DNA of 64,000 bases from Siphonodentalium dalli. Taxonomy: Eukaryota; Mollusca; Scaphopoda; Gadilida; Siphonodentaliidae. The translations under genes were made by a program, and so were the position numbers. Below the pieces are notes generated by a model. The model saw only the letters and a list, made by a program, of their open reading frames with translations, was not told where the DNA came from and searched no databases. The DNA lies in assembly GCA_032622095.1 (NCBI GenBank), contig CP136066.1, positions 195,724,816-195,788,815 on the forward strand, given 5' to 3'. Numbering within the stretch: the first letter of the stretch is position 1; every line of letters begins with the position of its first letter. This document shows, piece after piece, positions 22,469-32,319 of the stretch.

Positions 22469-25147
22469 CTTTCTCCTAATTTGAACATTAACTTACCTTA
22501 GGATCAGTGTCCATACTTAGTTTTATTGCCATTACTTTCCTGGACATTTACTTTTAATTAAGATTGTATGCCTAATTTTAAATCTGAATATTAAATTACC
22601 TTAAAATCATTGTCCATATTTAATTGTATTGACATTACATTCGTGGACATTTACTTTGAAATAAGACTGGATACATCATTTCGGATATTAAATTTAAATA
22701 ACAAAATCTTTTTCTTTTACAATTAATTTAAATTCTTATCAGTGTTGTTATCATATATACTGACCCAATTCTTATATACATACTTTAATTGAATAAGAAT
22801 TTAACCTTTTATGGACATATTATAATTGAAGAAAAACTTGACCTTTCCCAAGTCATTTATTGATTTAACTTTAACTCTCGTCATACATTTTTTTAACACA
22901 GTATAACCAAAATTGTTGTTTTATGTTTTGTTTTAATTTTTAAGCTACCATGGCATGTATGCCATATACGGGTTATGGGTTGGGCCCCTTTTTCCTTCCC
23001 TGGAGAGCTTTGGTTTCGTCGGTTTTTAGATAGGATCTGCGTTTATTAACGTGGCCGAGCTAACCTTGTACAACTTCTTGCGAGTAAAGGCCGAAAAGTT
23101 TGTGTTCATATGCTTAATATGGCACAGGTTAGCAACTTGCAACTGAGAATGATCCTATTGGTTTTATTCATCTTTTGACCTTTCAAAACCTTTACCTCTT
23201 TGTTCTTTGAAATTATAAAGTTTTACCTTTTCCTCAAATTACAATTTTTTAGGGCTTTTGATTTTAATTAACATCTTTCGATAAGTACATTCCAAATTCT
23301 TTTCAAAATTCTTTCAAGCCGCTCCAAGATCTTGCTCTCCGACTCTAAATTTTTGACAAGAACACGAGGAACACAGTGTGTCTGCACGTGATTGGGACCC
23401 TGAACCTAATGTATTCCCCTTCAATCAAATACTTTGCAGACACTCTCCTCTTGTCATCCATCACATTTTTGCACCGCCAATATTATGTGGGTAAAATGAC
23501 GAATATGTTTAAGCCATTTTACTTTCTTGCTAAAACCTCTGTTGACAAACAAAAAGGCCTTTGGTCAACTTGCCAGTGCATTACTCTGACTTGGTTTCAG
23601 TCATTCTAGTGTACTAGGTTTGGTGTTGCTTACCCTAGCACTCGTGTTACCTGGTCAGACACCACTTACCTACATTGGTTACACATAAAAACAATTTCCA
23701 TGTGTTGCATTATCAAGTTGATGGAAAACTGTTTCAGCAAATCATGCATAGTTGGGATACACTGCAACAGAAACATCTTAAGCCGTATGACATGTCAGAA
23801 GTGAATGCCAGACAATTAATTGTATATGCTATTTAATTTAATTTAAATACAATATATTTGCAGAAACGTTGACATTTTGAATGGACTATCAGCCATTTAA
23901 GAATAAGATTTAGTTGAACCTCCAGTAGGTTTGACTGAGGAAATCCGCTGTCATGTGTCCACCAAATAGAGGACGTTACATGGTTAAACCAATTTAACAA
24001 AATTGACAAGCCATATAAAACACTTTGCCCACATATTTTGGAATCTCTCTGTGGTGTTTCAGCCAAATCATAGCAATTCAGAAACAGCAACCAATGACAT
24101 TTGAGACTCCCGTGTTTTCAACCATTTTGACAAATTCTAGTTGATGATTTTAGCACACTAACTAATCATGGTTGGTTAAGTAATTGTAGTTTAGTCAATA
24201 TTGGAGATAGTCTCAATGCAATTGTACCAGATGCTCATGTTACCATAATGGATGTATATTCGCTGCCAAATCTGCCTCAAACTGTTGAAAAGCAAGTCTC
24301 ACGATGAACAAAATAGGATGGTGATGATCCGAGGGGAATAATTTTCCATGAAATGACTGAAGACAGTGGTCAGACAGAGCTATCAAATTCAAGTGGCAAT
24401 CATTTTGTATTTGCGGTGTAATACATATATAAAAACTGCGGACACTTGGGGGTGGTAAATTCCTGGAAATTGTGTTGATGAATTGAAGAGTGTATTGTGC
24501 AGTTCAACATGGATTCTTCTAAATTGGACATTGTTTTCTATCATGACCCTCAGTACAATCATAGGGTGGTGTATCATGTAGGTTCTGAAAGTTAAGCACA
24601 TAAATGCCATGCTCTATTAATTATCTGACCCATTCTTGTGATTATATGTGGAGTTGCGACATCAGTTGGAATTGCACTTTGCTGTCTCCGAATTGGACAT
24701 TGTTTTCTATCATGACCCTCAGTACAATCATAGGGTGGTGTATCATGTAGGTTCGGAAAGTTAAGCACATAAATGCCATGCTCTATTAATTATCTGACCC
24801 ATTCTTGTGATTATATGTGGAGTTGCGACATCAGTTGGAATTGCACTTTGCTGTCTCCGAAATGAGTTGTTTAATAACATTGCAACCAATAATGAATAAG
24901 AAGACATCCTGAATGTAAGATATCAGAAAAGGTATCTAATCAATTTGACTTCTTCCACATACACAGTAATGCTAATAATAAAAGTGCATCACATCACATG
25001 TATGATGCTAACTCTCAATCAGCCACCAGTAAGGTTGACTTCTTCCACATAAACAATAATGCTAATAATAAAAGTGCATCACACCCATATATGATGCTAA
25101 TTCTCATTCAGCCACCAGTGAGGATGGCATTGTACTCAAAATAAAAG
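22469..25147. other. Family-A 3' region: non-coding motif and coding relics
   Basis: No intact gene. At 22,940-23,135 lies a segment also kept at 41,185-41,310: tggcatgtatgcca, acttcttgcgagtaaaggcc, gaaaag and catatgcttaatatggcac. Short stretches translate in one frame in both copies: HYQVDGKLFQQIMHSWDTLQ at ~23,705 followed by SEVNARQLIVYAI, and FYHDPQYNHRVVYHVGSES at ~24,535. They look like remains of an unidentified protein. An AT-rich spacer fills 22,500-22,930. Confidence 0.55.
24522..24859. repeat. 169-bp tandem duplication
   Basis: Two direct copies starting at aattggacattgttttctat (24,522 and 24,691), nearly identical through gcactttgctgtctccga. The homologous site at 42,585 carries a single copy, so the duplication occurred after the two P2 regions separated. 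Confidence 0.92.
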
Positions 25148-25740
25148 GTCGCTGACCAAAATGTCCCCCGACGAAGGTGGGAGGTTAGAAGGATTCATGG
25201 CTTTCAGATCACTATATAGGAGGAATTGATTACACCAATATAATACAAAGTGCATTTTCACTTAAATGTCGAGAATGATCAATAACTCTAAAATATATAC
25301 TCAAAATCGCAGGGAGGAATTGATTACACCAATATAATACAAAGTGCATTTTCACTTAAATGTCGAGAATGATCAATAACTCTAAAATATATACTCAAAA
25401 TCGCAGGTTCTCATGTTGGATGACATATGTGCCCAGTTTAAAAGATGTTAATTAGAAAATGACGGAATACAAACTCGGATAATAGATGCGTCCCAGGATG
25501 TTTGATTCTGTCGAAAATGGGCAATAACTCCCCATAATTAATCTGACTGTCCTCAAAATTGCAGGTTCCCATGCTGGTTGACATCTGTGCCAGGATTTAA
25601 AATAATATACTGGACAATGACGCGTTCGAAAAAATATGCGTCCCGGGATGCACGATACTATGTCTAAACGGGCGACACCCCCGCGAAAATGAATTAAGGT
25701 TCCCATCTGGTCGAGACTTCACAAATGAATTATCTTGCAC
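25148..25740. repeat. Dispersed repeat family E, copy 3
   Basis: Starts at aaggtcgctgaccaaaatgt and contains tcccccgacgaaggtggg. A 94-bp block from aggaattgattacaccaata occurs twice (25,221 and 25,315) but once in the paralogous copy at 42,958. The interior has the phrase gggcaataactcccc and cgcaggttcccatgctggt repeats. Confidence 0.7.
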
Positions 25741-26138
25741 AAAAGGAAAATGTGATACAATTACAATTTCAAATGTTAAATGAAAAATTGCAAACGCATT
25801 GTTTTGGACGAACATGTGACAACAAAATACGAGACTCAAAGTTGTACATCGCATCGGTTTGATTGAGAGAAAAAAACCTAAATATTCATCGACCTATATC
25901 CAAAATTTACAGTAAAAAGATAACCTTAAAAACATAATTTTAAATTGAAACTTACTATACATAAAGACGATATGCAGATTTGGAACATCAAAACATAAAC
26001 CTTGAAAATGCAAACAATCATCTTTATTCAACACACGAAAAGTCCCTCTTTATCAACTAGAGACAAGTGAGATATGCTTCGTGAAAACAGTACCACACCA
26101 AAACAAATATCTGTAAATATGAACAAGGTAAATAAGAT

Positions 26139-26339
26139 TTATTTAAGAATAAGCTTAACAAACTTCCCATAGCCTCTCCCAAATACAAACTCGTGCAAAG
26201 ACAGTTGATCAACATGTATGGAGATTCTATTTCCTGCCATGACAGATTGAACGTCATATATGATTGACTGCAGAGAAATTGTACTCTGTCCCACCAGCTG
26301 AGAGAAGTATTCCTTTAAATTTAACAAATAATTTAACAC
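26139..26339 (-). CDS. Unrecognised exon-like ORF, copy 1
   Basis: Minus-strand frame whose middle (QSIIYDVQSVMAGNRISIHV followed by HEFVFGRGYGKFVKLI) is preserved with only conservative changes in the paralogous copy at 43,813-44,142. The preceding minus-strand sequence has no clear initiator, so this would be an internal or terminal exon if real. No family is recognised. Preservation could also simply reflect the recent duplication. Confidence 0.25.
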   Translation of the reverse strand: MLNYLLNLKEYFSQLVGQSTISLQSIIYDVQSVMAGNRISIHVDQLSLHEFVFGRGYGKFVKLILK

Positions 26340-26678
26340 AAAGTTCAGAGAGATTTATGAAACATACCTAGACTCCCATGTCGTTCAAGTTTTATCAAAG
26401 TTCTTCATTAAAGATATACAACCCATTTTCAAATGTAAAAGAAAGAAATGAATATGAAGCATCAACCTAAATTTAGACGGAAAAACAAACCTGAAATAAT
26501 ATTGAAAAAGAGAAACTTGATAGGTCAGTTGGAATTCTTAAGAATGGAAGCTTCAGATAATTTGATGACGTTTCGTGGCTCATGGTATATTGTTGAATCA
26601 GTCAAAAATTAATATGCATTTCAGAAAGAACCTACAATCTATTACAAAATCAATCGCAGGATTAGGCTGACATTATTT

Positions 26679-26814
26679 GTTGTAACAATATAGAGATCCA
26701 GGAGGGCTGGGAACACCGTAGAGTACAGGGGTAAACCTGTCTTTGGTAACATGGACAAAGTTGCGTAATAACCCTAGGTACACATTCTGAAGCGCCACAC
26801 GGACAATTTTGAAT
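26679..26814. repeat. Left inverted repeat (pseudo-LTR) of family B
   Basis: Its reverse complement matches 32,151-32,286 over ~135 bp: tggcgcttc-gaatgtgtacc, gttacc-aagacaggttta, tcccagcc and ggatctctatatt. Beyond it, weaker inverted similarity continues inwards (actggtacgc and ctatattt blocks near 26,830 and 32,055-32,085). Confidence 0.88.
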
Positions 26815-27577
26815 GTCAAAATAAATATAGAATAAGTATAGAACGGCAGCGTACCAGTCAAACCGTTCAGCTAGTTTAAATCATAGGGATAGTAATATCA
26901 CGAGGGCCACACACCAAGCAATATCCACAAAAATGATACTATACACGAATTATTGTAAAACGTACACATAGACTTCCCTGATTGTACTATCGGGAAAAAT
27001 TCTTAATTGTAAACAAAAGTGTATGCTTATGCATTGGCTGTATTGCCAGATGATAAATTTAGTGGTGTAACACAGCTACGTTCATATCGTATATAATTGC
27101 ACGAATTGTAACGCACTTACAATTAATAAAGGGTGACAACATTATGAATTGAGGACTGTTACATATAAAGGGCTGGACCCCGAAGTTCATTAGCAGTGTA
27201 TGAAGGGATTAAACTGAAAAAATGACCCAAATATAATATGAATTGTATAGAGATAAGTGTATATAAAATACATATGCATGCAAATGGAACGCTCTTTATA
27301 AGTGTTTTTTAGTATAGTTTGCAAACATTATACTGCTACAGTAAAGTCTACACAATAATATTTTTATGTTTGATTGTCAGCATAGCTTGATAACATTAGG
27401 AGGCGTAAATTATATACTTTGGAAAATGTTTACTAAGACCAAGCCGAAAATAGGCATTTAAAATGTTGGGAATCAGAAAATAATAGCCAGCAATTGAAGT
27501 CATCAGGCGAGCGTCTCTGGTATATTAACGAACTTCACATACAGTACGTTTCATTATTAGGTTTCGGATAACCGCAT

Positions 27578-27739
27578 GATCGCAGACTCTCGGCATAGCT
27601 GATCACGGACTCCCGGCATCGATTACCGCAAGATCGCAGACTCTCGGCATAGCTGATCACGGACTCCCGGCATCGATAACCGCAAGATCGCAGACTCTCG
27701 GCATAGCTGATCACGGACTCCCGGCATCGATAACCGCAA
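27578..27739. repeat. 54-bp tandem repeat, three units, directly before the RT start codon
   Basis: Units start at 27,578, 27,632 and 27,686 with gatcgcagactctcggcata, and continue with gctgatcacggactcccggc. The period is a multiple of three, and the frame of the RT ORF stays open through all units from a TGA near 27,573. There is no ATG before 27,742, so the repeat is probably leader sequence. If initiation were non-AUG, it would add 18-residue repeats to the protein N-terminus. Confidence 0.93.
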
Positions 27740-27741
27740 TC

Positions 27742-30204
27742 ATGTCCGATGCCAAGCTTTTTACATATGATGAGCTTTGCGCTTCGGCATATAAAGAACA
27801 CATTATGTCATTTGAGACAAAATTTTATGACCTCTGTAATCATGTCGATCACCCCTATGGCAGGGCTCTAATTGATCTGACTCTTTCACAGAAACATGAC
27901 ATCATCACATATTATGATGAATTATGCCCAAAATATACTGATTCTTGCTTCAATTATGTTAACGATGTTACTCAGTCGGAACTCGACGATAACTTTTCTG
28001 AAGTGAATGTCAGGATCTATGAATTAAACAGACTCCTTGAGGACTTTTATGAGCGAACCCAGGAAATGAAAGACTTTCGAAGTGTCGGTTTGTCACAGAA
28101 TCAACATACACCCCTTTCCACTTCACAGTACAGTGAATTGAATGCATTACATAAACTTTCTCAGCTCAGTAAAGATATGTTACACCATAATATTGGTTAC
28201 CGTACAGAGCTTCGGACTTTGGACCATTATCGATTTACACTTAATAAAGAAGATATAACTGACCGTCAGAAGGTTTTTAACTTTATACCCTGGCATTTAC
28301 CTGATAACCTTATTGATACTCTGAGTAAGGGAGGTAACTTTATCCCTACTCCACTATGGGACTGCAATAAACAAACTGCAAACCTTAAACAAATGGTTTA
28401 TGATAGCCTTGAACGTATCAATAACCGTACAATTCGTCACATATCATCACAATCCTTGTGTCGTACACCTTCATCTAACGTACTGTTATACACACATGTT
28501 AACCATCCTGACTTACCACAAACCTTGATTAATTCTACGCTTGACAGCATCAATAGTGTAAACAATCATTGTAATTTGCACCATGCTTCGCATCGACTAT
28601 ATTTCAAAAATATCTCCGAGTTTGAAACCAAGACAATTGATTTCTATGCTAACCACCCTGGCATTATTATCTCACCAAGTGATAACAATTTTGGCATCTC
28701 TATTAATACCACTGCCTGGTACGCCCATGAATATCGTCGGCAACTCGATGATACTACAACCTATGAAAGGCATCCATATGATACCTTACCTGATTTAATT
28801 AGCACAGGTGTCTCTAACATGCATTTAATTGCTTTTCAATATAAAGATTCTACCATAGATAAGGACTTTCTTGTGAAGCTTATTAAAGTCAAGGCTTCAG
28901 ATATTATTATGCCTTCTCTCAATATTGTACCTACGGTACATAAACTTAAACAGTTTCCAACCCCTGACCTTGAAATGACCCATAAGGTGTGGCCAATTTT
29001 GAACGCACATTCTGCTATTTCGACGACAGCGTCACATACATTAGGCGATATGCTTGATGAATATCTTAAGCAGTTGCGTTACTACTTTGATTGTCATAAT
29101 TTACAATATACTATATGTAAAGATTCTGTGCATGCTATTCATGAATTCCAAACCCTACATGTTGAACCTAAATTACTATCACAATATTGGTTCATTTCAT
29201 TTGATTTCAGTGCATTGTATACATCTATTAGAACTACAGATCTATATCTTGCATTTGATTTTATCAAAGAAATCCTTAATATTGATCAAGACCATTATAA
29301 TTACATGGTCTCATTATTTGAGTTTATCCAGAGTACTTCATACTTTCATGTTGGTTTTAAACACCTCTTCCGGCAAAAAGATGGTTTGAGCATGGGCTCT
29401 TATTTTAGCTCGCAAGCCGCGAATGTCATTTTATTAAGATGTGAATACTATATGTATCAGAATATTGAGTTCAGTAAATACATACATAAATTTCTTCGAT
29501 ATATTGATGACGGCATCATGTTTATTCAAATGGTTTATAATAACCTTTGTGTGTTCTTGAATCAGCTCCGAACATACTACCCCTTACATATAGATTTGGA
29601 AATATCTGTCAGCAAGTTTTATGTAAATTTTCTGGATATTACATTCAGTATCAACCATATGTTATGGTTTCAAAACAGCTTGCACATTGGTTTGTACCAA
29701 AAACCATTCAACACATATTCTTATACACATTTCACCAGTGATCATCCTATTAGTGTATTCAAAGGTATTGTGGCCACTGAATGTTTTAGATATTACCGCC
29801 ATGCTTCATGTAAAGAGGACTATATATATTACACCAACCTTTTCCTTATCAGACTTTTGAAATGTGGTTACCCTGAACAGTTTTTAATGAAGCATATCTT
29901 ACCTTATGATACGGTTATGCTTAAGGATATGGCTAAATCAGTCGCTACCGATCAACAGGGTACTTCTCATGATACCTCTGAATTGCCCACTAGTACAAGT
30001 GTGGCCGACATGCAAAGTAATAATGATCTCCACACAGTTTATGTGCCTTTGCACTTTTCCAAGACTATACGCAATAACTTTGTTGCTAAGCAACTCATTC
30101 GTCACCATAATAAAGTTAGATTTTGTAACACTGTAGGTACCAAGTTAAACCAGAAGTTACTCACAAAAAAACGCCTACACAAGAAATTATTTGATTATAT
30201 GTAA
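27742..30204 (+). CDS. Penelope-like reverse transcriptase, intact (family B)
   Basis: 820 codons. Residues 1-170 are an N-terminal domain of unknown fold, also present in family A. Residues 311-335 (SPSDNNFGISINT..EYRRQL) correspond to the DKG block of Penelope-like RTs, whose Lys-Gly is replaced here by Asn-Asn. Residues 388-403 match the P-x-x-HK block. Motif A is FDFSALYTSI (Asp488), motif B GLSMGSYFSSQAAN (548-561), motif C RYIDDGIMF (Asp589, Asp590), then NFLDITFSIN (629-638) and a thumb-like region with YQKPFNTYSY and RLLKCGYP (704-711). All catalytic aspartates are present. The C-terminal ~90 residues are basic and contain no GIY-YIG endonuclease, nor does the N-terminus. The RT should copy element RNA into DNA; priming without its own endonuclease is an inference. 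It starts at the first ATG after the 54-bp repeats. Confidence 0.93.
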   Translation: MSDAKLFTYDELCASAYKEHIMSFETKFYDLCNHVDHPYGRALIDLTLSQKHDIITYYDELCPKYTDSCFNYVNDVTQSELDDNFSEVNVRIYELNRLLEDFYERTQEMKDFRSVGLSQNQHTPLSTSQYSELNALHKLSQLSKDMLHHNIGYRTELRTLDHYRFTLNKEDITDRQKVFNFIPWHLPDNLIDTLSKGGNFIPTPLWDCNKQTANLKQMVYDSLERINNRTIRHISSQSLCRTPSSNVLLYTHVNHPDLPQTLINSTLDSINSVNNHCNLHHASHRLYFKNISEFETKTIDFYANHPGIIISPSDNNFGISINTTAWYAHEYRRQLDDTTTYERHPYDTLPDLISTGVSNMHLIAFQYKDSTIDKDFLVKLIKVKASDIIMPSLNIVPTVHKLKQFPTPDLEMTHKVWPILNAHSAISTTASHTLGDMLDEYLKQLRYYFDCHNLQYTICKDSVHAIHEFQTLHVEPKLLSQYWFISFDFSALYTSIRTTDLYLAFDFIKEILNIDQDHYNYMVSLFEFIQSTSYFHVGFKHLFRQKDGLSMGSYFSSQAANVILLRCEYYMYQNIEFSKYIHKFLRYIDDGIMFIQMVYNNLCVFLNQLRTYYPLHIDLEISVSKFYVNFLDITFSINHMLWFQNSLHIGLYQKPFNTYSYTHFTSDHPISVFKGIVATECFRYYRHASCKEDYIYYTNLFLIRLLKCGYPEQFLMKHILPYDTVMLKDMAKSVATDQQGTSHDTSELPTSTSVADMQSNNDLHTVYVPLHFSKTIRNNFVAKQLIRHHNKVRFCNTVGTKLNQKLLTKKRLHKKLFDYM

Positions 30205-30400
30205 CTGTACCCCCTCTGCACGAAATATAATACTACACATTATATTCTATAAGACCCCCCCCCCCCCCCTATGATAGAAATTTTATCACGATATTATCCA
30301 CTATGTTCAGTACAGAACCTATTTTTCAGATGCCCCCACCCCAACTCATTTTTATATATAGTATTATTGCAACCATATACTATACCTTTATCCAGATAAC
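30205..30400 (+). other. Spacer between RT and ORF2, family B, with splice-acceptor-like end
   Basis: 196 bp containing a run of ~16 C near 30,258 and ending cctttatccag-ataac before the ORF2 ATG. The pyrimidine tract and cag resemble a 3' splice site; the equivalent site in family A is ttttgttttgcag. RT and ORF2 are in different frames, so ORF2 needs splicing, reinitiation or its own transcript. Confidence 0.4.
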
Positions 30401-30826
30401 ATGGATTGGGAAAGCGAGGTCCTCGCATACTTGACCAGCAATTGCAAAACTACAGCAGAGTATTTATCTACTGAAGAACTGTGAAACTTGAATCTACAGG
30501 ATATTCTCTCCTCTAAAAGTTATATAGAGGTTTTCGACCCATTTAACAATGTTTTCAAGCTTAAGCGAATACCTAACTACAGCTCATTTATTCATATGTA
30601 TACTGGTATCAGATTTAGTACCATAGACTTTCGACTCATTAGCCAGTTTCATATTTTTATCTACAAAGTCACCAGCAACATTGTCATAAAAAACACATGC
30701 CCTTATGATCGTATATGTAAACGATTCCATGTAAACATGTACCCAGAATGTAAAACACGAATTCTATACAAATTGTACCATTACTACCTGTTCACTGACA
30801 TAGATTTTTCCACTCCCATGAACTAA
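30401..30826 (+). pseudogene. ORF2 of Penelope-like family B, one in-frame TGA
   Basis: ATG 30,401 (MDWESEVLAYLTSNCKTTAE) to TAA 30,824, 141 codons, with a single TGA at 30,482-30,484 where family A has Leu. The rest is fully open. The second half aligns without gaps to family-A ORF2: TIDFR-I-F-IFI-K-TSNI, RIC(K/R)RF, MY, LY-Y-YY-F-DI-F. About 32 of the last 68 residues are identical by eye. There is no transmembrane segment and no recognised motif. The conserved Cys in RIC and the many aromatics suggest a compact fold, perhaps nucleic-acid binding; that is speculation. The TGA probably makes this copy non-functional. Confidence 0.75.
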
Positions 30827-32150
30827 AACAATTTTGGCAGATCACCCACTTTAACTATCTATTTACCCCTTAAACAACATTATTATCGCCTTTAATATAA
30901 ACCATATGGCCGCTTAGGCCACGTACATTAACTCCAAATACACCCACTGTTCAAATGAAATCTAAAAACAATATTTTTACTTTTATATTTCCTTAGGTTA
31001 TGTGCATTAACTTCAAATGCACCCCCTGTTGAAATGGAAATATAAAAACAATATTTTTATTTTTATATTTCTTTTCTCGACTAAAGAGTTTTTTAAAAAA
31101 CCACGCAGTTGGCCTCCCGTTTTTATCGGCGCATGCGCGACCTCGGCCCATGCATTTAGCAGACGCTCCATTGTAACCTTCACAAAATATCGATGATTTC
31201 TCTCCTGATTTATATAATTCTCACGTGAGTGCACTGTGTATTTACTGGTTGTCCATATGCATTTATACTTATAGCACATCTAGGCACATTAATTTCAATT
31301 TATCAGATGGTAATTTGTCTAATATTCCTCTTCTAAAATCACATCGTTTGAAATACTTGTCTGCACAACTTTTGACGACATCATCACACCTTTACTGCCA
31401 AACTCAACTGTAAATTTCTATGTCCCCATGTGAACTTCACCTTGTATTTTACAATAATCTGTAATCATTATTAATTCTGTAATGGCATTCTCACACTTGT
31501 ATCAACATGTTGTAGTGCATATTTTGTTTGCACATGTAAATAATACACAATTATTCACTCATGCTAAAATATAATCATCTAAATTGCAATCTGTACTCCA
31601 TTATTTCCCCCCCCCCCATTTTATGAGTTCGTGGTACATAGCGGTTATTTAGCTGGATCGGCTTAACCACACGTTAAGTGACACTGCCTGGCCGTAAGCT
31701 TCTTGTGTTAAAAAGTGTCGAAAAGCGGTGGTCTGTTGTTTAAACACTCCATCACCAGGTAAATAACTGACAATGATTCCTGTGATATTTAGCATTTTAC
31801 TTCAGACTTACACCTACACTTACATTCTACAACTGCTTGCTCATGTACATAACTATAAATTTCAAAATTAACCCTTTCGAAAACTCGCGGCCTATGCTTA
31901 CGTTCCTAATTTCTAAATTTGTAACACCTAACTATGTACCACGCTCCCATATTTTACTGAAACTACGGGTATGGGACAATCATGAAACTAAAGAATATTT
32001 TAATACTCTACGTATAACTAGTTCATTTATGATAGTGCGTGATTCTACGATACTGGTACGCATACTCTGTCATATGTATACCTATATTTTCCAAATTTCA
32101 AAACACCAGGCATACATCTATTATGCTCCTGTTTTTAATTTTACTGACTA
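30827..32150. other. Family-B 3' region, no gene seen
   Basis: AT-rich. A ~60-bp tandem pair (gcattaactccaaatacacc / gcattaacttcaaatgcacc, each followed by an aatattttta...tttatattt stretch) lies at 30,925-31,070. At 31,640-31,760 a structured-looking segment contains gccgtaagcttcttgtg, gttaaaaagtgtcgaaaag and tggtctgttg. It resembles acttcttgcgagtaaaggcc-gaaaag in the family-A 3' region. The open frame at 31,837-32,334 runs into the right inverted repeat and is not credited. Confidence 0.45.
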
Positions 32151-32286
32151 TGGAATTGTCCAAGTGGCGCTTCGGAATGTGTACCTAGATAATGATCACC
32201 TTTGTCCGTGTTACCGAAGACAGGTTTACCCTTGTATTCTGTGGTCTTCCCAGCCCCCCCCCCCGGATCTCTATATTTTACAACAC
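32151..32286. repeat. Right inverted repeat (pseudo-LTR) of family B
   Basis: Reverse-complement partner of 26,679-26,814, about 80-85% identical by eye. It has an expanded C-run in place of agccctcctgg. The two arms are clearly more diverged than young LTR pairs, so either the insertion is old or the arms do not homogenise at each transposition. Confidence 0.88.
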
Positions 32287-32319
32287 AGGATCAGGCTGCC
32301 ATTAGGTCCGAAACATTTA

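Larger units (their letters stand above)
21704..26648. repeat. Duplicated region P2, copy 1 (3' region of family A and beyond)
   Basis: Collinear with 39,112-44,402: ORF2, an AT-rich spacer, the conserved ctaccatggcatgtatgcca segment, old coding relics, a family-E repeat and a minus-strand ORF. Homology stops at aatctattacaaaatcaatc (26,641-26,650) against aacatattacaaaaaggtc in the other copy; family B begins exactly there. Confidence 0.93.

Noticed and set aside
30482-30484. TGA in family-B ORF2 as selenocysteine or recoding
   Set aside because: Family A has Leu here and no SECIS-like element is evident; a simple TTA-to-TGA mutation is enough.
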